Below are positions 9,516-17,347 of a stretch of 64,000 nt of DNA, one piece after another; positions within the stretch are counted from its first letter, which is position 1, and the number at the start of each line of letters is the position of its first letter. The position numbers and the translations under genes were made by a program. The DNA is from Xanthomonas sp. F10 (GTDB lineage Bacteria > Pseudomonadota > Gammaproteobacteria > Xanthomonadales > Xanthomonadaceae), in NCBI RefSeq assembly GCF_014206815.1, contig NZ_JACHNP010000002.1, positions 744,001 to 808,000 of the forward strand, in the 5' to 3' direction. Below the pieces are notes generated by a model. That model saw only the letters and a list, made by a program, of their open reading frames with translations, did not search any database and was not told the origin of the DNA.

Positions 9516-10574
9516 TCAGTAGGAAATGGTCGCCGAGGCGGCGGTGGTGTCCACGGCGTAGTTGCACTGCACATCCAAGCCGGAGCTGTCGACGTACGAC
9601 ACCCACGCCGGTGACGTCACCCGTTGCATGCGGTAGTCGTACACGCCGATCGCGTTGAAGGTGATGCGTCGGTCGGGTGGATACTGGTCGCAACTGTCCA
9701 CCGCGTACACTTCCAGCGCGCCGCCCACCACCAGGTGGGTACGGGAGTTGATGTCGTAGGTGGTGCTGAGCCGCACGCTCTGGCCGCTGGTGACGTTGCG
9801 GGTGTCGACGTTCCAGTTCGAGCAGGGCTTGCCGTTGTTGCAGGTGGCATAGGTGTCGCCCACGATCCGGTCGCCAGCCTTGGCCGGGATGAAATCGCTG
9901 TACCACACCATGCCGTCCTGGCAACAGTTCCAACTGCTCAGGTCCCAGGTGTTGCTGTCGCCGCGATAGCCCAGCACCGGTTGCAGGATGGTCGGATCGT
10001 CGCTCTGCATGCCGGGGAAGAAGTACACCGTCTGGTGGGCCACGTTGGTCGGGTTCTGCGGCACCGTCCAACTTGCGACGATGCGGCCCATCTTGTTGCC
10101 GGTCACGTCGATGGCCGCCTGCACCCAATCGTGGGTGATCGGCGGTGGCACCGCGCGACGCGTGCTGGAGCCCACCAGCGCGGCGCTGTCGCGGACCTGC
10201 CGGCCATCCGGGCCGCGCCCGTCGGGCTTTACCCGGATGCCGTTGGGCGTGAAGTTGTCCTGGGTGCAGGCCTGCGCCTGTTCGCGCACGCCGTCGGCGC
10301 GCTGCAGGCCGCCGTCGCCGAGGATGCGTTCGTTGCGATGGACCTGGCGCACGCAGGCGGGCGCGAAGTAGCCGAAAGGCGTCTGGATGTAGTCGTCGGG
10401 GACGTTGCTGGGTTTGTGCACGGCGCGCAGGGCGCCGACCCGGGTCAGGCGCGCATCGGGCGCGGCGGTTTGCGCCACTGCGCTGGCGCTGAGGCCGAAG
10501 AGTGTCAGCGTCAGCAACAATGCGGCGCAGGCGCGGTAGCGTGCGGTCCGGGAAGGGCGGAAGTCGGAATGCAT
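9516..10574 (-). CDS. Secreted protein of unrecognised family
   Basis: Starting at ATG 10574, the 352-residue product opens with a basic stretch, a leucine/alanine core and an ASAVAQ signal-peptidase site near residue 30, so it should be exported. An ATG six codons upstream (10592) is a second choice. The mature part is rich in Trp, Tyr, Thr and Asn and contains paired cysteines (SWNCCQDG, YATCNNGKPC, VDSCDQY, VQCNY), as expected for an extracellular beta-rich protein with disulfides. Phrases such as VYFFPGMQ and ILQPVLGY recall secreted proteins of unknown function seen in actinobacteria and fungi, but I cannot place it in a named family. It has no obvious catalytic signature. It is followed by a convergent GNAT gene. 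Confidence 0.75.
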   Translation of the reverse strand: MHSDFRPSRTARYRACAALLLTLTLFGLSASAVAQTAAPDARLTRVGALRAVHKPSNVPDDYIQTPFGYFAPACVRQVHRNERILGDGGLQRADGVREQAQACTQDNFTPNGIRVKPDGRGPDGRQVRDSAALVGSSTRRAVPPPITHDWVQAAIDVTGNKMGRIVASWTVPQNPTNVAHQTVYFFPGMQSDDPTILQPVLGYRGDSNTWDLSSWNCCQDGMVWYSDFIPAKAGDRIVGDTYATCNNGKPCSNWNVDTRNVTSGQSVRLSTTYDINSRTHLVVGGALEVYAVDSCDQYPPDRRITFNAIGVYDYRMQRVTSPAWVSYVDSSGLDVQCNYAVDTTAASATISY

Positions 10575-11068
10575 GGGAGTTCGCCTTGTCATGAGAATGC
10601 GGAATGCGTTCTCGGGAGGCCGTGCGGCGCGACGGCGCGGCGCGTAGCGGCGCCGTCGGTCGTGGCTTGCCTCCCGTCTGCGAAGCGCGTGGTGCGGGGC
10701 GTGCCTGCTCTCGATAAATGCCTGCGTGGTGGCCGTGGGAGTGGCGACCATGGACCCAACGCGCATCGCGCGCTTGTCGGATTTCCTCATGCATCGCCGC
10801 GAATCCCGCATGGTGTGGGGCGAGGGTGAACTGTTTCTCGGTCGTCGCCGCGATCCGGTTTGCGCTTCGTGTGGCGTGACGTAGACAAGTGCCGGCGCCG
10901 CGATGACCACACTGGGGCAGCCGGCGCCGCGCGGATGAGCGAAAATGCCCGAAGCGCGCCGTTCCCGGCGCGTGGTCCACGCGCTTCCAGGAGAGTCCCC
11001 ATGCGTCATGCCCTTCGTTCCCGCTGCGCCGCTCCGGCGTGGCGCGCCTGCGCCACGGGCGTGCGCCC
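10575..11068. other. Long intergenic region between divergent genes
   Basis: These 494 bases separate the secreted-protein gene (minus strand) from the RNA methyltransferase gene (plus strand), so both promoters should lie here. I see only short, arginine-rich open frames with no ribosome site that I would trust. A short inverted repeat, TGGCGC/GCGCCA, lies near 11040-11055 just before the methyltransferase start. I recognise no other element. Confidence 0.4.
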
Positions 11069-11911
11069 ATGACCTCGCCCTGGGGCAACCGCCCGCGCGG
11101 TGGCAATCCCCCCTCTCCTCCCGGGAGAGGGGCCGGGGGTGAGGGTGCGGCGTCCGCGACCAACCGCAACGAACTGCGCCTGTACGGCCTCAACGCCGTG
11201 CGTGCGGTGTACGCGCGGCGTCCGGAGGCGATCCGCAAGCTGTACCTGAGCGAGGCGCGGATCCCGGCGCTGCAGCCGCTGCTGAAGTGGTGCGTGGCCA
11301 ACCGGGTCGGCTACCGGGTGGTGGACGAGGCCGACCTGCACAAGCTCGCCGCCAGCAGCCACCACGAGGGCGTGGTCGCCGACGTGCTGCGTGTCGCGCC
11401 GCTGGCCTTGGCCGACTGGCTGCAGACGCTGGCGCCGGGACCGGTGGTGGCGCTGTGGCTGGATGGCGTCGGCAATCCGCACAACTTCGGCGCGATCCTG
11501 CGCTCGGCGGCGCATTTCGGCGTGGGCGCGATCCTGTTGCCGGAGCAGGCCGCGCTGGCGCTGTCCGGTGCCGCCGCGCGCGTGGCCGAGGGCGGTGCCG
11601 AGGCGGTGCCGCTGGTGCGGCTGCCGCCGGCGATGCAGGCGCAGGCGCAGTTGCGCGGCGCGGGCTTCGCCCTGGCGGCGACGCTGGTGGCAGGCGGCGA
11701 CGATCTGTTCGCAACGGCCTTGCCGCAACGCCTGGTCTACGTGATGGGCGCCGAGAGCGACGGCATGGATCGCGACTTCGCGCAGGCCTGCGATCTGCGC
11801 CTGTCGATCCCGGGCAGCGGCGCGGTGGAAAGTCTCAATGTCGCCGCCGCCACCGCGGTGTTGCTGGGGACCTGGCGCAGCCGGCATCCGCACGGATCCG
11901 CTGCGCGCTGA
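11069..11911 (+). CDS. TrmH/SpoU family RNA 2'-O-ribose methyltransferase
   Basis: The C-terminal half is a SPOUT methyltransferase: ALWLDGVGNPHNFGAILRSA is motif 1 with the conserved N and R residues, followed by VMGAESDGM and the knot motif LSIPGSGAVESLNVAAA. The N-terminal part (RLYGLNAVRAVYARRP onward) is the substrate-binding domain of RlmB/TrmH-like enzymes. The target (rRNA or tRNA) is not readable. The start is uncertain. ATG 11069 would add about 30 residues, part of which is encoded by an intergenic-type repeat (11109-11150), before homology begins near base 11167. No clear ribosome site precedes 11069. A later non-ATG start, or a repeat inserted into the 5' end, are both possible. 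The product as given has 280 residues. Confidence 0.88.
   Translation: MTSPWGNRPRGGNPPSPPGRGAGGEGAASATNRNELRLYGLNAVRAVYARRPEAIRKLYLSEARIPALQPLLKWCVANRVGYRVVDEADLHKLAASSHHEGVVADVLRVAPLALADWLQTLAPGPVVALWLDGVGNPHNFGAILRSAAHFGVGAILLPEQAALALSGAAARVAEGGAEAVPLVRLPPAMQAQAQLRGAGFALAATLVAGGDDLFATALPQRLVYVMGAESDGMDRDFAQACDLRLSIPGSGAVESLNVAAATAVLLGTWRSRHPHGSAAR
11109..11150. repeat. Palindromic intergenic-type repeat inside the 5' end of a gene
   Basis: CCCCTCTC and GAGAGGGG form an eight-base inverted repeat around a CTCCCGG loop, followed by CCGGGGGTGAGGGTGCGG. This resembles the CCCTCTCCC...GGGAGAGGG...GGGGTGAGGG element that is common between genes in Xanthomonas genomes. Here it lies in frame in the first codons of the TrmH-type gene and would encode Pro/Gly-rich residues. 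Confidence 0.6.
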
Positions 11912-12118
11912 GCACGGCGTCACGCGTTGAGGACGGCCGGCATTTGGCTACGAAATAGTGTGCGCACGTGCCTGTTTCGGGTTTGCGGGGCGACTGTCGG
12001 CGGCGTAGCGTGCAGGCGCGCCTCGTCGATGCGATCGCGTCCCCGCGCGATGCGCGCCAGCGAGACCGCGCAGTCCTCCCCCGAAAGGGTCGTCGTCACT
12101 CCTGCGGAGATATCGCTC

Positions 12119-12199
12119 ATGAAGCTGCTGTTCTCCATCAAGCACCTGCTCTCGTCGAAGAAGCCGCTGAAGTCGTACGCCTGGTACATCTGGTACTGA
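12119..12199 (+). CDS. Tryptorubin-like atropopeptide precursor peptide (RiPP)
   Basis: This is a 26-residue gene, too short for most annotation. ATG 12119 follows GGAG (12106-12109) at a nine-base spacing, a good ribosome site. Residues 1-20 form a Lys/Leu/Ser-rich leader that starts MKLLFSIKHLL and ends KPLKSY; residues 21-26 are AWYIWY, directly followed by TGA (12197-12199). AWYIWY is the core hexapeptide of tryptorubin A, whose ring-forming cross-links between aromatic side chains are made by one cytochrome P450. A P450 gene starts 91 bases downstream on the same strand. The longer frame back to 11927 has no credible start and an unrelated Arg-rich composition. The match of core, C-terminal position and partner enzyme makes the assignment strong, although the product itself is inferred. 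Confidence 0.93.
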   Translation: MKLLFSIKHLLSSKKPLKSYAWYIWY

Positions 12200-12290
12200 G
12201 CGCCCCTGTGCGTTGACGCGCGCGCTGTCGCGTGCGGCCGGTGCCCGGCGGAGACGCTGCGTCGGGCGCCGTTCCTCCAAGAGATTCGCG

Positions 12291-13340
12291 ATGTCCGCCA
12301 CCCTGGTCGACCGCGACGCGCGCGCCACGGTCTTCGCGCCGCGTCTGCAGGCATTGCTGCGCACGCATGTGGGACAGGAGGCCTTCCGCCTGGATGCCGA
12401 CACGGTCGGCGTCGCCGGCGCCGCGCTGAGCGACCGCCTGCTCGCGGCGCGGCCCGCCACCGAGTACGAACGGCCGACCTTCAAGCCGCTGCACGGCCGC
12501 TCGATCGCGCGCAGCGAGGCCGCCAAGCTGATGCAGGCGATCGGCCGCGACGTACGCGAGGCGTTGAAACGTCCGCCGCCGCCGACGCTCGACCTGTCCG
12601 GCCCGTGGCCGCATGTCGGCCATGTCTATCTGCGCGACCTGCTGCTCGGCGGCGACCCGTGGCGGCTGCGCCTGCTGATGGACCGCACCCTGGAACTGAC
12701 GCCGCGCCTGACCTGGGCCGTGATCGCCGCCGGCGCGCTCGCGCCGCTGGCGCCTGGCGCGGAGGCATCGGCGTTGGCCACGCTGCTGTCGGCGGCCGAC
12801 GGCTACCGCGCGCGCCGCGATGCGATGGGCCTGTACCGGCGCACCGCCGCGCCGGTGTGCTTCACCATTTCCACCCTGGTCGCCAATGCGCTGTGGCTGG
12901 GATCGCCGTTCGACCCGCGCGTCTCCAACCGCAACCTGCTCTACGAAACCCTGCGCCTGCTGCCGCCGTCCTGGAACATCCTGCGCAACGCCTCGCCGGA
13001 GTACGGCGCGCTGGATCCGCGCATCGGCGCCGCCGACGACGTGCTGGTGCTGCCCTTGCTCAGCCATCGCGATCCGGCGCTGTGGGAGGAGCCGGAGGCG
13101 TTCCGCCCGGAGCGCTGGGACGGCGTGGATCCCGATGCCTTGCCGGGCTACCTGCCGTTCGGGCATGCGTCCGAGCGTTGCTGGGGCCGGCACATGGTCA
13201 TGCCGCTGGCCGAGCGGCTACTGGACCTGCTGCGCAACCAGGGGTTGGTGGCCGACCCGCGGCAACGCCGCGCCGACGTGCCGTTGACCGGCCTGCTGGG
13301 CGTCGCCCAGGTCGACGTGGTCCGGCACGCGCGCGCCTGA
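12291..13340 (+). CDS. Compact cytochrome P450, probable atropopeptide-modifying enzyme
   Basis: The 349-residue protein (ATG 12291) carries the P450 signatures in the right order: the K-helix ExxR at Glu219-Arg222 (YETLRLLPPSW), a PERF-like block FRPERW at 271-276, and the haem-binding loop FGHASERCWG with the ligand Cys297. Compared with the usual FxxGxxxCxG, an alanine replaces the first loop glycine. It is about 50 residues shorter than common bacterial P450s, and the region expected to be helix I (about 185-203, VCFTISTLVANAL) lacks the usual acid-alcohol pair. It follows the AWYIWY peptide gene and should install the C-C and C-N cross-links on its Trp and Tyr residues. No ferredoxin, protease or transporter gene is adjacent, so those roles must be supplied from elsewhere. 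Confidence 0.93.
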   Translation: MSATLVDRDARATVFAPRLQALLRTHVGQEAFRLDADTVGVAGAALSDRLLAARPATEYERPTFKPLHGRSIARSEAAKLMQAIGRDVREALKRPPPPTLDLSGPWPHVGHVYLRDLLLGGDPWRLRLLMDRTLELTPRLTWAVIAAGALAPLAPGAEASALATLLSAADGYRARRDAMGLYRRTAAPVCFTISTLVANALWLGSPFDPRVSNRNLLYETLRLLPPSWNILRNASPEYGALDPRIGAADDVLVLPLLSHRDPALWEEPEAFRPERWDGVDPDALPGYLPFGHASERCWGRHMVMPLAERLLDLLRNQGLVADPRQRRADVPLTGLLGVAQVDVVRHARA

Positions 13341-13367
13341 GCGGCAGCGCACGCGTCGCCGTCGCGA

Positions 13368-14417
13368 TCAGCCCGCTGCAGGCGGCGCGGTGGACGCGCG
13401 CGTGACCAGGGTGTAGTCCAGCACCTGATGGGTGCCGCGGCCGGGCAGGCCATCGCGGCGCTGGCGGATCTCGCCGAGCAGCAGCGTCACTGCCGCCCCG
13501 CCCATCGCCGCCACCGGCTGGTGGATGGTGGTCAGCTCCGGCCAGATCGTGGTCGCCACCGGCGTGTCGTCGAAGCCGGCGATGGACAGATCATCCGGCA
13601 CGCGCAGGCGCAACCCGTGCGCGATCGCCAGCGCCGCCGCGGCCATGTCGTCGTTGCTGCACAGGATCGCGCTGGGGCGCGGCGCGACCTGCAGCAGCGC
13701 GGTGGCCGCGAGCAGGCCGGAGCGGTAGGTGAACATGCCCTCGGCCACGCGCTCCGGCGCCACCGTCAGTCCGGCCCGGGCCATGGTGTCGAAGAAACCG
13801 CGGCTGCGCAGCGCGCTGGGCGTGTGGCCGGGATCGCCGCTGACGAAGCCGATGTCGCGGTGGCCCAGGTCGAGCAGGTGCTGGGTGAGCGCGCACGCGG
13901 CCTGGTAGTCGTCGATGCGCACCGAGCTGACCCCGGGCAACGGCGCGCCGGTGGCCACCGCCACCAGCGGGATGCCGCGCGCGTCCAGTTCGGCGATGGT
14001 CTGCCGCGCATCGCACAGCGGCGGGGGCAGGATCAGCCCATCGGCGCCGGCATCGAGCAGGCGTTCGGTGGCGGCGCGCTGGCTGTCGCTGTCTTCGCTC
14101 TTCTCCACCAGCACCTGGCAGCCTTCCAGGCTGCTCCGCTCCAGCACGCCGAGCATGAACTGGTTGAGGTAGGCCGCGCTGGGATTGCTGTACAGCACGC
14201 CGATGCGCGCCAGTCCTGCAGTGCGCAGCGAGCGGCCGGCGAGGTTGGGGCGGTAGCCGAGCGCCTGGATCGACGCCTCGACGCGCTCGCGCATGGTCGC
14301 GCTCACGCGCGGGTGGCGGTTGATCACGCGCGAAGCGGTCATCGGCGACACGCCCGCATGGCGGGCCACATCCAGCAACGTCACCGCTGAGCCCGCGCGA
14401 CGTTGCCGTATGCCCAT
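13368..14417 (-). CDS. LacI family transcriptional regulator
   Basis: The 349-residue protein starts at ATG 14417. Residues about 12-60 form the LacI helix-turn-helix and hinge (TLLDVARHAGVSPMTASRVIN, then YRPNLAGRSL), followed by a periplasmic-binding-protein-like effector domain with ARIGVLYSNPS, DGLILPPPL, GHRDIGFVSG and SIAGFDDTPVA. It should bind a palindromic operator and respond to a sugar or a related small molecule. It is convergent with the P450 gene, whose stop is only 27 bases away, and divergent from no local transport operon, so its regulon is not visible here. Control of the neighbouring RiPP cassette is possible by position only; I see no operator evidence for it. Confidence 0.92.
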   Translation of the reverse strand: MGIRQRRAGSAVTLLDVARHAGVSPMTASRVINRHPRVSATMRERVEASIQALGYRPNLAGRSLRTAGLARIGVLYSNPSAAYLNQFMLGVLERSSLEGCQVLVEKSEDSDSQRAATERLLDAGADGLILPPPLCDARQTIAELDARGIPLVAVATGAPLPGVSSVRIDDYQAACALTQHLLDLGHRDIGFVSGDPGHTPSALRSRGFFDTMARAGLTVAPERVAEGMFTYRSGLLAATALLQVAPRPSAILCSNDDMAAAALAIAHGLRLRVPDDLSIAGFDDTPVATTIWPELTTIHQPVAAMGGAAVTLLLGEIRQRRDGLPGRGTHQVLDYTLVTRASTAPPAAG

Positions 14418-14481
14418 CAAAGGTCCTGGCGCTGCTGCGGAAGGGAGCGCCTGCGCGCGTCCTGCGCAGGTCCGGTGCACT

Positions 14482-15897
14482 TTACTCCCTGGGCGGTTCC
14501 ACTGTCTTGGCCTGGCTGCCGAAACCGCCGTCGGTCTGTGCCGCCAGATACGCGAACACCGCATACGCGGCAACGTTCTGCGCCAGCGCCTTCGGGTCGA
14601 TCTTGTCCAGGGTGTCGTCGGCGGTGTGATGCAAATCGAAGTAGTCGCTGCCGTCCTGCGCCAGCCACGCCCAGGCGCCGCCCTTGGCCGCGAGCGGACC
14701 GACATCCGGGCCGGGGCCGCCGGCATCGGGCGCATAGGCGATACCGAGCGGCGCCAGCGCCTCGGCGATCTGCCGGGTCGCCTCACGCGAGCCGGCAGCA
14801 TCGCCGGAGCCGGTGTTGAACGCGTAGATGCGGCCGGCGCCGAAGTCGCTCTCGGCGGCGATCTGGTGCCGCGCCACGTCCTTGGCATGCGCCTGTGCGT
14901 AGGCCTTGCCGCCGTACAGTCCCTGCTCCTCGTTGGCGAAGGCGACCACGCGGATGCTGCGCTTGGGCGCCTGCTCGAGCTGGCCGATCAGATGCCCGGC
15001 GGCCATGCTGATGGCGACGCCGGCACCGTCGTCGACCGCGCCGGTGCCCAGGTCCCACGAATCCAGGTGCCCGCCGATCAGCACGACCTCGTTGGGCAGC
15101 GTGCGCCCGGTGATCTGCCCGATCACGTTGTAGGAGGTGGCGGTGCCGTCCCAGCCACAGTCCAGCGCCAGGCGCAGGCGTACTGGGCCGCGCGCGAGCA
15201 GGCGCGTGAGCTGGTTGGCATCGGGCACCGACAGCGCCGCCGCCGGCACCGGCGTCAGTCCCTCGTCGAAGCGGGTGATGCCGGTATGCGGCACGCGGTG
15301 CGAATCGGTGCCCGCCGAGCGCATCACGAAGCCGATGGCCCCCTTGCGGATCGCTTCGGACGGCCCCTTGCTGCGCACCGCGCCGCCATTGCCGTAGTCC
15401 TTGCCGTCGCGCGTGCGCAGCATCTGGTAATCGACGAAGGCGATCTTGCCGCGCAGCGCGTCCGCGGGCGCCGCCTGCAACGCGGCCAGGTCGGCGAAGC
15501 GCACCACCTCGGCCTCGACCGTGCCGCCGGGGCTGCCGCCCAACGCGGTGACGGTCAGCGGTTGCGCATGCGTGCCGAGCACCTGCGCGTGTTCGCTGCG
15601 CCGCTCCCACTTCGGGAACGTCACCGGCTCGGTCCACACCTTGTCGAAACCCAGTGCCTTGAATTTCGCAGTGGCCCAGGCCACCGCGCGTGCGTCGGCC
15701 TCGCTGCCGGCCAGGCGCGGGCCGATTTCGGTGGTCAGCGATTCGACCACCTTCCAGCCGGTGTCGTCGGCCAGCGCACGCTCGCGCAACGTCGCCGCAT
15801 CACGCAGCGCCGCCTCCGGAATGCGCGTGGCCTCGGCGGCGACGGCAGGGGAGGACAGGCTCAGGACGGCAGCGATGACGACGGCGAGACGGCGCAT
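14482..15897 (-). CDS. Secreted M28 family metallopeptidase (aminopeptidase)
   Basis: The 471-residue protein starts at ATG 15897 with a clear signal peptide (MRRLAVVIAAVLSLSSPAVAAEA). The first half includes a protease-associated (PA) insert. The M28 zinc site follows: GGHLDSWDLGTGAVDDGAG gives the first His and the bridging Asp, NEEQGLYG gives the catalytic and metal-binding Glu pair, then ESDFGAG, and a late histidine in FDLHHTADD. Such enzymes release N-terminal amino acids or dipeptides in the periplasm or outside the cell (related to plasma glutamate carboxypeptidase-like enzymes). It lies head to tail with the LacI gene, 64 bases apart, with no evidence of a functional link. Confidence 0.93.
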   Translation of the reverse strand: MRRLAVVIAAVLSLSSPAVAAEATRIPEAALRDAATLRERALADDTGWKVVESLTTEIGPRLAGSEADARAVAWATAKFKALGFDKVWTEPVTFPKWERRSEHAQVLGTHAQPLTVTALGGSPGGTVEAEVVRFADLAALQAAPADALRGKIAFVDYQMLRTRDGKDYGNGGAVRSKGPSEAIRKGAIGFVMRSAGTDSHRVPHTGITRFDEGLTPVPAAALSVPDANQLTRLLARGPVRLRLALDCGWDGTATSYNVIGQITGRTLPNEVVLIGGHLDSWDLGTGAVDDGAGVAISMAAGHLIGQLEQAPKRSIRVVAFANEEQGLYGGKAYAQAHAKDVARHQIAAESDFGAGRIYAFNTGSGDAAGSREATRQIAEALAPLGIAYAPDAGGPGPDVGPLAAKGGAWAWLAQDGSDYFDLHHTADDTLDKIDPKALAQNVAAYAVFAYLAAQTDGGFGSQAKTVEPPRE

Positions 15898-15990
15898 GGA
15901 AGACTCCGTGGACAGGAACGGCGAGCTTAGCAGTGCCTCGCCGTCGTGCACGGCGCGGCCTCCATGCGAAGGCCGCGCACGCCGTCGCGC

Positions 15991-16410
15991 TTACTCGGGG
16001 CGCGGCTCGTGCTTGAGCGAATCGCGGATCTCGCGCAGCAGCAGCACTTCTTCGCTCGGGGCCTTCGGCGCCGGCGGTTCCTTGCGCGCGATGCGGTTGA
16101 TCGCCTTGACCAGCATGAAGATGGCGAAGGCGACGATCACGAACTGGATGATGGTGTTGAGGAAATCGCCGATGCCGATCACCACGGCCGGCACCGGCTT
16201 GCCCGCGGCGTCCACCGTGGCCGCCTTCAGCGTCCAGGCCCAACGCGAGAAATCCACGCCGCCCACGAGCAGTCCGATCGGCGGCATGATGATCTTCTCC
16301 ACCAGCGCGGTGACGATCTTGCCGAACGCGGCGCCGAGCACCACGCCGACCGCCAGGTCCAGCACGTTGCCGCGCATGGCGAATTCCTTGAATTCGCGGA
16401 TCATGCTCAT
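15991..16410 (-). CDS. mscL: Large-conductance mechanosensitive channel MscL
   Basis: The 139-residue protein is a full-length MscL. It shows the amphipathic N-terminal helix ([14 protein letters not shown]), TM1 with the pore-lining [15 protein letters not shown], a short periplasmic loop (about residues 55-75), TM2 ([22 protein letters not shown]) and a charged C-terminal bundle ([13 protein letters not shown]). MscL forms a pentamer in the inner membrane and opens under hypo-osmotic shock to release solutes. Two start ATGs are close together (MSMIRE); the first at 16410 is used. It is monocistronic by spacing. Confidence 0.98.
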   Translation of the reverse strand: MSMIREFKEFAMRGNVLDLAVGVVLGAAFGKIVTALVEKIIMPPIGLLVGGVDFSRWAWTLKAATVDAAGKPVPAVVIGIGDFLNTIIQFVIVAFAIFMLVKAINRIARKEPPAPKAPSEEVLLLREIRDSLKHEPRPE

Positions 16411-16520
16411 CGGAACTCCTCTTTTGTCAGTGCGGGCCTGTCGCCGCGGCGCTAGCCTAGCGCAGTGACTGTGGTCGTCGGATCACGGCATGCGCACGGC
16501 GCGCGACCATGCGCGTGGCT

Positions 16521-17234
16521 TCAGCCGACGATGCGGCCGTGCCGTTCGGCCACGTTCTCCAGGCGCGCGCTGAAGCGGTCGCCCGGGCGCAGCGCGGCCA
16601 CGCCGGCCGGCGTGCCCATGAACACCAGGTCGCCGGCGCGCAGCGCGAACAGCTTGGACAGTTCGTGCAGGATCTCCGGCACGTTCCAGATCATCTGATC
16701 CAGCAGCGATTGCTGACGCACCTCGCCGTTGACTTCCAGCGACAGGTTCAGCGCCTCCAGCGCACCGACTTCGCCAGCCGGGATCAGCTCGCTGATCGGC
16801 GCGGACGCATCGAAGCCCTTGGCGATATCCCATGGCAGGCCCTTGGCCTTGGCGGCGGCCTGCAGGTCGCGACGGGTCAGGTCCAGGCCCACGCCGTAGG
16901 CCAGGATCAGCGCGTCGGCGGCTTCCACCGGCAGCACGCCGACCGGCGCGTCCTGGCCCAGCGCCACCACCAGTTCCACCTCGTGGTGCAGGTCCTGGGT
17001 CGCGGACGGGTAGGGGATAGCCTCGTCGCCGATCACCAGCGCATCGGCCGGTTTCATGAAGAAGGTCGGCTGGCCGCGCTCGGCCTTGGAGGCCGGCGCG
17101 CTGGCGCCCATCTCGCGCGCATGGTCGGCGAAGTTGCGGCCGACGCAGTAGATGCGATGCACCGGGAACAGGCCCTGGCCGCGCACGGGAACGCGCGGAG
17201 CCTCGGCAGCGGCGAACAGGTCTTTCATGGGCAT
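16521..17234 (-). CDS. Fumarylacetoacetate hydrolase (FAH) family protein
   Basis: The 237-residue protein has the FAH fold signature: IYCVGRNFADHAREMG near the N terminus, FFMKPADAL, and the metal-binding HHEVELVVALG with the E-x-E ligands, followed by GYGVGLDLTRRDLQ and the C-terminal VFMGTPAGVA. This subgroup (YcgM/FAHD1-like) includes acylpyruvate hydrolases and oxaloacetate decarboxylases that act on small dioxo acids in the cytoplasm. A second start two codons later (MKDLF) is equally possible. No pathway genes adjoin it, so the specific substrate stays open. Confidence 0.9.
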   Translation of the reverse strand: MPMKDLFAAAEAPRVPVRGQGLFPVHRIYCVGRNFADHAREMGASAPASKAERGQPTFFMKPADALVIGDEAIPYPSATQDLHHEVELVVALGQDAPVGVLPVEAADALILAYGVGLDLTRRDLQAAAKAKGLPWDIAKGFDASAPISELIPAGEVGALEALNLSLEVNGEVRQQSLLDQMIWNVPEILHELSKLFALRAGDLVFMGTPAGVAALRPGDRFSARLENVAERHGRIVG

Positions 17235-17313
17235 GCATCCAACGAGAAGGGGATGCAGCAGTCTACCGCGATGGGTTCAACCCAAATCCAACAGGCATAT
17301 GGAATCCGCTTTT

Positions 17314-17347
17314 GCGAATCCCCGATCCCGACTCCCCAATCCCCGCC
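17314..17347. repeat. CCCAATCCCGACTCCCCAAT-type intergenic repeat, copy 1
   Basis: The copy reads GCGAATCCCCGATCCCGACT followed by CCCCAATCCCCGCC and is preceded by CCGCTTTT. Similar copies occur at 20068, 20185, 41553, 41673 and 51927, all next to gene ends. Here it lies just past the 3' end of the small membrane-protein gene. Confidence 0.8.

Noticed and set aside
9516-10574. Identification as a neprosin-type (DUF239) protease.
   Set aside because: Some wording is similar but I could not find the catalytic glutamate pair in context, so no family is claimed.
10787-11002. A 71-codon minus-strand frame before the secreted-protein gene.
   Set aside because: Arg/Pro/His-rich composition with no motif and no ribosome site; probably not a gene.
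11927-12199. A 90-codon version of the AWYIWY peptide.
   Set aside because: The upstream part is Arg/Ser-rich with no ribosome site, whereas ATG 12119 has GGAG at a proper spacing and gives a typical short precursor.
13368-14417. The LacI gene as dedicated regulator of the RiPP cassette.
   Set aside because: It is convergent with the P450 gene and no palindromic operator is visible in front of the precursor; position alone is not enough.
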